Assembly: GCF_017654505.1 (NCBI RefSeq)
Contig: NC_054558.1
Span: 15,413,278 to 15,477,277 of the forward strand
From: Polyodon spathula
Taxonomy: Eukaryota > Chordata > Actinopteri > Acipenseriformes > Polyodontidae
DNA length: 64,000 bases
Reading direction: 5' to 3'
Part shown: piece after piece, positions 58,016 through 64,000 of the stretch
Layout of the letters: each line of letters opens with the position of its first letter
How positions within the stretch are numbered: the stretch's first letter is position 1
Position numbers and translations under genes: made by a program
The notes under the pieces: generated by a model
The model's database searches: none
What the model saw: the letters and a program-made list of their open reading frames with translations, nothing else
Told to the model about the DNA's origin: nothing

Positions 58016-61000
58016 AATTAGTCAGGTCACGCTTCACTGGATTCCAGGACCACAAAGCTCTTTGGTGTTGTCTCATCCCATGCAAGAAACATAGTTCTGA
58101 AGTAAAAAAAAAAAAAACAATGTCTGATAGAAGGTGAAGAGTACAATCTTTCTGGTTTGCAATCAGATGTGGAAACATGTTATAGCAAACATGTATTTTA
58201 GTTTTAAAGCATGCCACCTGGTAAGTATCAGCTTAACAAAAGTTTTTCCTTGCCTTTCCTTACCTTGCCTTGGACTTCCTAGGTCATTAAGATTTTGTCT
58301 TGAGGATCAAAGCATGTTCCTGGCTGCAAAGTATTTCAGTCACTACAGGAAGCAGCTGGTTAGTTTATGACAAGAAGGGGTGGGATTAGTTTCACTCTCC
58401 AGGTGAAATAACCAAGGAATTGCAAAAGGCATGGTTTTCAAACAGCTGTATTGAACCAAGTGTACCACAGATCCACAGACATATATTTCTTTAATGGCAA
58501 TAGATTTGAGACACACCCTATAGTGAATGGAAGTTCAGGTAAGATTTGTACAATTATTTTGTTAGCTGCAACGACTTTAATACGTGTTGTATATCTCTTA
58601 TTATAACAGAAATCATTTTGCAGAGTTTGTGCAACTTTGCTATCCTCTTACCCAAACTGCTTATAGTAATAAGAGATGTCATTAGTCTTTAAATGTCATT
58701 TTAACATGTGTAATAATAACACTCTGAGATCCTGCCATTAAATCAGTTGATCTGCTCTAGTTAATGTATTAATGCATAGATGTGTTAACTTTTCAGCTAT
58801 TTTCTAATTTAAACTATTTATTTGCTATTGTGTATTTTATCTTAGTGTTAGCTTAGTGTCGCCCCATGTTTCCTCACCAGGGCTGAAGCTTTAGACAGGA
58901 GCGTCTCTCAGCCTACGAGGGTTCAGCTGTCATTGGTGAAAGCTTTGGGCAACTCAAAGTGATCTTGTCAAGCCAACGCACTTTTCAAGCTTCTCCATCT
59001 CTTCCATATAGGAGACCTGAGGGACAGTCAATAGCAATTTGGATCTTGTTAACAGAAGCATATCGAAAGGGAGCTCAAGGCCCAATGAAGTGTTTGGATT
59101 CTACGTCTGTTTTTGCCTTTTTTGAAAATTTAAAAACTGCAACTTTCAAAGGCAGCAGAGCAACAACTTCCAAAAATAATAAGTAGGTTGAAATGTTTTT
59201 ATAATGAGGAGTCCTGAATGGGTTCTGGAATTCATGAAACTTTCTTTTAGAAAGACTGTCTGTTTTATTAAAGCCGTGGTCCCTTACACACAGTGGCGCA
59301 ATCACGTCTTTGCTTAGTTGAAAAGTACATGGACATCTATATGCACACCCTGGATGCTTTTTTAGGACCTGTCTACCTGACTGGATGGTGTGGTGCATGT
59401 TCTCCTGGCATACCCTGGGTGGTCCCTTGATTACTTTCAATGACCAAATTAATGCAGTAGTTTACTGAAGCATCGTTGAGGATCCAGTCCACCCAACATG
59501 ACCATCGCGATCCCTGGCTCTCAATGCAATTAAGCATGGCCTGACTCGATCAGGTACAGAGTACTTGTCATGCAGATTTATTTTATTGTGACTTTAAAAC
59601 TTGGTAAGAAACTCTGTTTGATTAGCTGGCAATATATTAAGGATATACGACTTCATCTAAGATTATATCAGAACATGCTTAAGGTTTCTACATTAAATGT
59701 GTTTAATGCTAAGTTAATCAAAATAGGAGCAAGTTTTTTGGGTTTTTTATAGCCCCCGTATAGAACTTGGCAGAAACATGGCAAATCAAACTGAATGTCA
59801 ACAAATGTAAAGTGTTATATGCCATGTCAGGCTATCCACAAAGCCCTGGATTTTAGTTATAAAAAAAGAAAACAGAGGATATACAATGTTTCTAAGGGGA
59901 AACGCAGAAATAGTCAATGAGTGAGGGAAGACATAAACACAAAAGAACAGTCTTTATGCAAATTATTTCTGTGTTGCCCACAAAGAACATTCCAGGTATA
60001 ATTAGCCATTTAGTTGTGATGATAAATGAAAGTTTTGATTAGGTCCCAGCCTAAGTCAATTATCTTTGTTAATGAAGCGGTTATGGTCACAGCCGTTGAA
60101 ATATAAAGAAATAGACTTTTGGAACTATATATTTTTAAATAATTGATAACAGTATCTGCCAGTTTTACAATCACCATAAGACCTTCCTGAGTATTTTGTG
60201 CTGTGGGATATTAGCAGTTAAGTGGTTGAACTTGCCCCATCTTGCCTAATTGCTTCATTAATTGCCCTAACAGCTTTCAATTAAAAAAAATTACTACTGT
60301 TCCTGCACAATGGACAAATTATTTAATTTACTTTTTGTTTTTAGGAAAGTTCAAATTAGTGAGTGATTAGTAAGTGCCAATATTCTTTTTCTTAAGTAAG
60401 CTGATTATCAGTAGGCAAGCTGCAGGTGAGTGGTGAACCCATGCAATCGACATGAAAAAACTGTAATAAAAGTGAACAAATTGCTGCTTGAATTCCAAAA
60501 GGTTACTGTAATTATGGCCTCGAAGCAGCAGTCTGTGCTGAGGAAACTTGCACTTAACTCCCTTGGCAGCAATGTAGTGACTCGCACAGTGATTAATTTG
60601 TTCTTAAGGGAGTCATGCATGCATTCTTAAGCTTAAACGGAAACTAGCAATTCCCTCAACTTGAAGCACCAATAGAGCATACATGTGCGCCTGCTGCATG
60701 CAGAACACCTGACTGCTACAGCATGTGAAATACTTCCCAGAAGAAATAAGTCTACCTTTAACCAAGTTGTTTTATTTTTTTGTTCACTCCACCCTTTGCC
60801 CAGAGGCTCTTGTAAACCAACCGTCTGGGTGTTAAAAACATATTTGTTATCTGGGTATAACCATTACTTTACAGTGCTCTATCGCTCTTGTTTTTCAACT
60901 TGTTTTTACATGAATGTCTTAACGTTGGCAAGCCCTGTTTCTTTGTTCAAGCCTTACATTTTTAATCTGCTTCAAAATGTATTATCTTCACTTTGCTATT

Positions 61001-61527
61001 TACTACTTATTCAAGGTAAAACAAAATAGTCAACCTTAGAAACCTATTCTACAGGTCAAATTGTTCCTCTCCACTTTGGAGAAGAAAATACAAGTTTAAA
61101 ATTTTAGTGAAATGCTTTCCAAATACATAAAGCAAACTATCCAATAGGTCTAACTATCCAATTACTTTTTAGCTATTGGAATTACAGGCTATGATCAATG
61201 CATACCACAATAATAATGATAGACCTTTGTACATAAGTGGGAAAACGAGTTAGTGTGTCAACATTTCTGTACTATTAGTGCATCATGTTGGAAATGCATA
61301 CATTTCTAGTTGATATGATATTGATCTGATTTGTAAAGGCTAGTGTTTGTTTTAAGGATGCGTCAGTAATTTTGTAAATCACCAGAGGCCATTGACACTG
61401 ACATGGTATTCCCGTACATGAGACAAGATGTGTTGGACTCCAGGTGTACTCCAGGAGCAGATTTCCATTTGTCATCAGATTGACCATGCCAAATGAAAAC
61501 AATAAGTACAAAAGGTAGAAATATGAG

Positions 61528-61621
61528 TAAGTTATATATAATATATATATATATCTATATATATATATATATATATAATATCTATATATATATTATATAT
61601 ATAATATATATAATATATAAA
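61528..61621. repeat. AT/TA-rich microsatellite
   Basis: Tandem ta and tata(at) units with imperfect internal palindromes (tatataatatatatata). It is likely unstable. Confidence 0.93.
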
Positions 61622-62953
61622 AGTCATTTGCGTTCAATTAATTGTCTATATGATTGTATAGGACCCAAGGCTCTTGGATTGACTTATATATTATAATTAT
61701 TTTAACCGGCAACTCGCGGTCATTGGCCTATGAAATAAAGATTTTCCCTGAATAACCTACTATCGCTCTGAACGTATTTACCACTTCCTAAACTGGTTGT
61801 CTCTGTCTCCAGTGGTTCCCAGGCCCAGCTGCAGCTATCTTTCCTGGGGGATGGGAATGAGATTTGAGGAGCTGCCTTTATAAGCAAAGCGTTGATTAAT
61901 CCTGTGTAAATCTTTTAGCCAGGCTCTCCCCTCTCTCCTCGTTGCCTCCGTGCTGAGATATGACTTGACTTCTCCTGATTAAATTCCTACTTAAATAAAT
62001 GGAGTTGCAGCTGATTAGCCATTTGGTTTATACTGGAGAGTAGCAGCAGGGAAGCTAAGGGGCAGATAAGACATTACTTTATTTCCTCAATTACTTTTGA
62101 GTTATTTTTTGAGGGGGGGGTGGTGGTTTTCTGTTTGCTGCAACCAGCAATTGACACTAATTTTACACAATAATTGTATGCCTGCAAAACAATTTTCATT
62201 GGCATTTATGTATTATGGTATGGTGGAAATGTCAATTGTCTCAATTTAAAACTACTTAGGTTCTTTCTGTATTTTAACTTTTTGAAAGAAATTTGATTCC
62301 AGTTCTTTTGAACACAAATAATAATGATTTTACCTGTTCTTTCTCAAATGCTATTTATGAATAATAATAATAAAAGAAAACTTAAAATGCAGTGATATCA
62401 CTGTTGTAATTGCAGGTTAAAGATTATATTGCAGTTGCTTTTGTTGTCTTGTAGTTCTCCTGTTGCCAGAAAGAACCTGAGCTCGATTCTGGAAACCTTA
62501 TCAAGCTAAAATTCAATATGGGGTAAAAAAAGAAAAAAAGAAAGACACTTAACAAGCATTCTGTGTTTTAATAACTTTGTGAAAATGTATTCATTAAATA
62601 ATACTTAAATCATTTAACAATTTGAACTCTGCTATATTGTTCAGATCTGTGGGGAATGTATTCTTTTTTAACAAAGAGGACTTTGTTCCCGGTCTGTGCA
62701 TTTCAAATGAACTGGAAACCTGATCGCCTGACACTGAAAGGAGAACGCAGTACAATACGAGACTCTGTCTGCTCAGGGGATTAAAGAAACGTTTTGTTTT
62801 CTTTCTTTACTGGGAGATCCCTGACTTTGTAACAGAATTTCTTATTTTAACCCTGTTTTAACTGCCCACTTAATGTAAGTAAAGCTGTCTCGCAGACCAG
62901 GTGTGGCTAGGTATTGTGTAATGAATCTCCCCCATGACGATGCAGCAAGAGGC

Positions 62954-63135
62954 GGGCAATCACCAGGACAGTCCCTGAGTCTGGGAGGATAGCAGGCCGG
63001 CTATGGAGAGAGATCGGGTTAGCGTTAATAACATCAGCTGGAGATGGGCAATCACCAGGACAGTCCCTGAGTCTGGGAGGATAGCAGGCCGGCTAGGGAG
63101 AGAGATAGGGTTAGTTTTAATAACATCAGCTGGAG
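62954..63135. repeat. 92-bp tandem duplication, two units
   Basis: Units start at 62954 and 63046 (gggcaatcaccaggacagtc, ctgagtctgggaggatagca, ggccggcta, ataacatcagctggag). They differ at about five positions (for example tatggag/tagggag, gatcggg/gatagggt, agcgtt/agtttt). GC content is above the surroundings. Confidence 0.95.
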
Positions 63136-63716
63136 TCAAAACTGCAGCAGCTTTTAAGCACACATTGTGGGTTCCAGTTCTCATCATACATTTATAATAT
63201 AACAATTTCAAACATAAGCAGCATTTTCAAGAAAGGTATTTTGAAGTATGTGTTGTTTGAATCGCAGCAGTAGATCTTGATCCTTATCGTTTTGATATTT
63301 GTATTCAGACTATATGGGCCATAAATTGGGAACTCTGGAATTTCTCATAAGTGCATCATACTGTATCCAGTCCTGTCAAGATTCAGTTATACTGGAGCAG
63401 TGTATTTCTTGGTTAAGCATGGAACCAAAACACAGACATTTATGCTACACACTATATAGGGTGGTTATAAAGTCGAAGGTAGCACTTATCCACTTGTTTT
63501 ACAAAGTTTGTCTCGTGTTGCTGCTATAGAAAAAAAATGATGAACAAATTACTAGAAAGTGTTTTGTGACAATGGTGTATTGGGTGGGAATCCCTTTTGT
63601 GACAAACTGTGACCATTGTAATGCTATTAGGTCACGTGTTGTTACAGATTATTTGTAGCCTGCTTACCATGTGCGAATGGTTTTACTGCAGCAAAGATGC
63701 AAAGTCCCAAGTGACT

Positions 63717-63974
63717 TTATAACTTGGCATGTTTCTTTTCGAAGTTTAATTTTTCACAAAATTCTGCAATAAACCATTCTCGGTTGTTTCTGACCAGCTG
63801 AGCTGACGGCATGCCATGATTGAGTGGGGCAGAGATGCTTGTATACAATAGGGAAGCATCAGGTATGATTGACACCTGTTTCATTTGCTGATCAAACATC
63901 ATGTGGAAGTTTAGGTATTTAGCTACTTTAACATGGATCTTCAAGACTTCTAATGAACCTAGAGGCTTTTTCAC
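63717..63974 (-). CDS. Unrecognised 85-codon ORF, possibly transposon-derived
   Basis: The translation includes KIHVKVAKYLNFHMMFDQQM and REWFIAEFCEKLNFEKKHAK. I do not recognise a domain. The mixed charged and hydrophobic composition is protein-like, but the length is within chance for this AT-rich DNA. About 250 bp to its left, 'atagggtggttataaagtcg' resembles a transposon terminus, and 'gtgactttataacttggc' at about 63712 repeats part of it inverted. The sequence may continue beyond the window. Treat it as hypothetical. Confidence 0.2.
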   Translation of the reverse strand: MKKPLGSLEVLKIHVKVAKYLNFHMMFDQQMKQVSIIPDASLLYTSISAPLNHGMPSAQLVRNNREWFIAEFCEKLNFEKKHAKL

Positions 63975-64000
63975 ACAGCACTGCTCCTGGCACAGTTAGA

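Larger units (their letters stand above)
58016..64000. other. Intergenic region
   Basis: No gene was recognised. It contains a TA microsatellite, a 92-bp tandem duplication, a non-repetitive motif-rich stretch (61850-62100) and, near the right edge, an 85-codon - strand ORF beside a possible transposon end (63455-63974). Confidence 0.55.

Noticed and set aside
59500..59560. 5S-rRNA-like words (aattaagcatggcctgac, agtacttg)
   Set aside because: Order and spacing do not match a 5S gene or a 5S-derived SINE well; similar words at 52165-52215 suggest an unnamed repeat.
1..64000. CRISPR arrays, prokaryotic operons, tRNA or rRNA genes, novel defence-type systems
   Set aside because: The DNA is clearly vertebrate with spliced exons; no spaced direct-repeat array, no clustered long ORFs and no intact RNA gene were found.

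Overview
The window is vertebrate nuclear DNA: AT-rich, intron-dominated, dense in microsatellites and decayed transposons, with one recognisable gene. That gene is the 3' half of pitpnb (phosphatidylinositol transfer protein beta), read on the + strand. Repeat content points to a ray-finned fish. A tRNA-derived SINE at 4152 and a LINE tail present in several copies resemble elements I associate with sturgeons and paddlefish. That assignment rests on memory, not on a search, and is tentative.

Layout. From 1 to 31609 lie six consecutive coding exons of pitpnb (1230-1304, 2868-2951, 12335-12412, 28583-28693, 29249-29371, 31562-31609). All are phase 0, with AG/GT borders and an unbroken reading frame of 172 codons plus stop. 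They start near residue 100 of a protein of about 271 residues, so the N-terminal exons lie left of the window. A second, alternative last exon lies 6.1 kb further on (37706-37756). It encodes a different C-terminus in which the serine of the first version is replaced by glutamine. This matches the two-isoform (sp1/sp2) arrangement known for vertebrate PITP beta. Candidate poly(A) signals follow each terminal exon.

The introns carry a SINE with a target-site duplication (4152-4492), a MIR/V-SINE-like element, a broken Tc1/mariner element (13987-15353), a direct duplication of about 230 bp flanking 0.6 kb (15354/16214), a perfect three-copy 42-bp repeat (20413-20539), and a piggyBac remnant with one terminal end at a TTAA site (20986-21860).

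From about 39.7 kb to the end there is no gene I can support; this is intergenic DNA. It holds a nearly full-length but dead Tc1-like element with inverted repeats of about 195 bp (44077-45655), a short MITE (46601-46769), LINE tails, three copies of an LTR-like repeat (50888, 54395, 57164), long C/A and TA tracts, and a 92-bp tandem duplication (62954-63135). A few long, non-repetitive, motif-rich stretches could be conserved regulatory DNA, but that needs alignment.

I found no RNA gene, CRISPR array, bacterial-type operon or new enzymatic system. The most informative biology is the alternative C-terminal exon pair of pitpnb and several apparently unlabelled repeat families.
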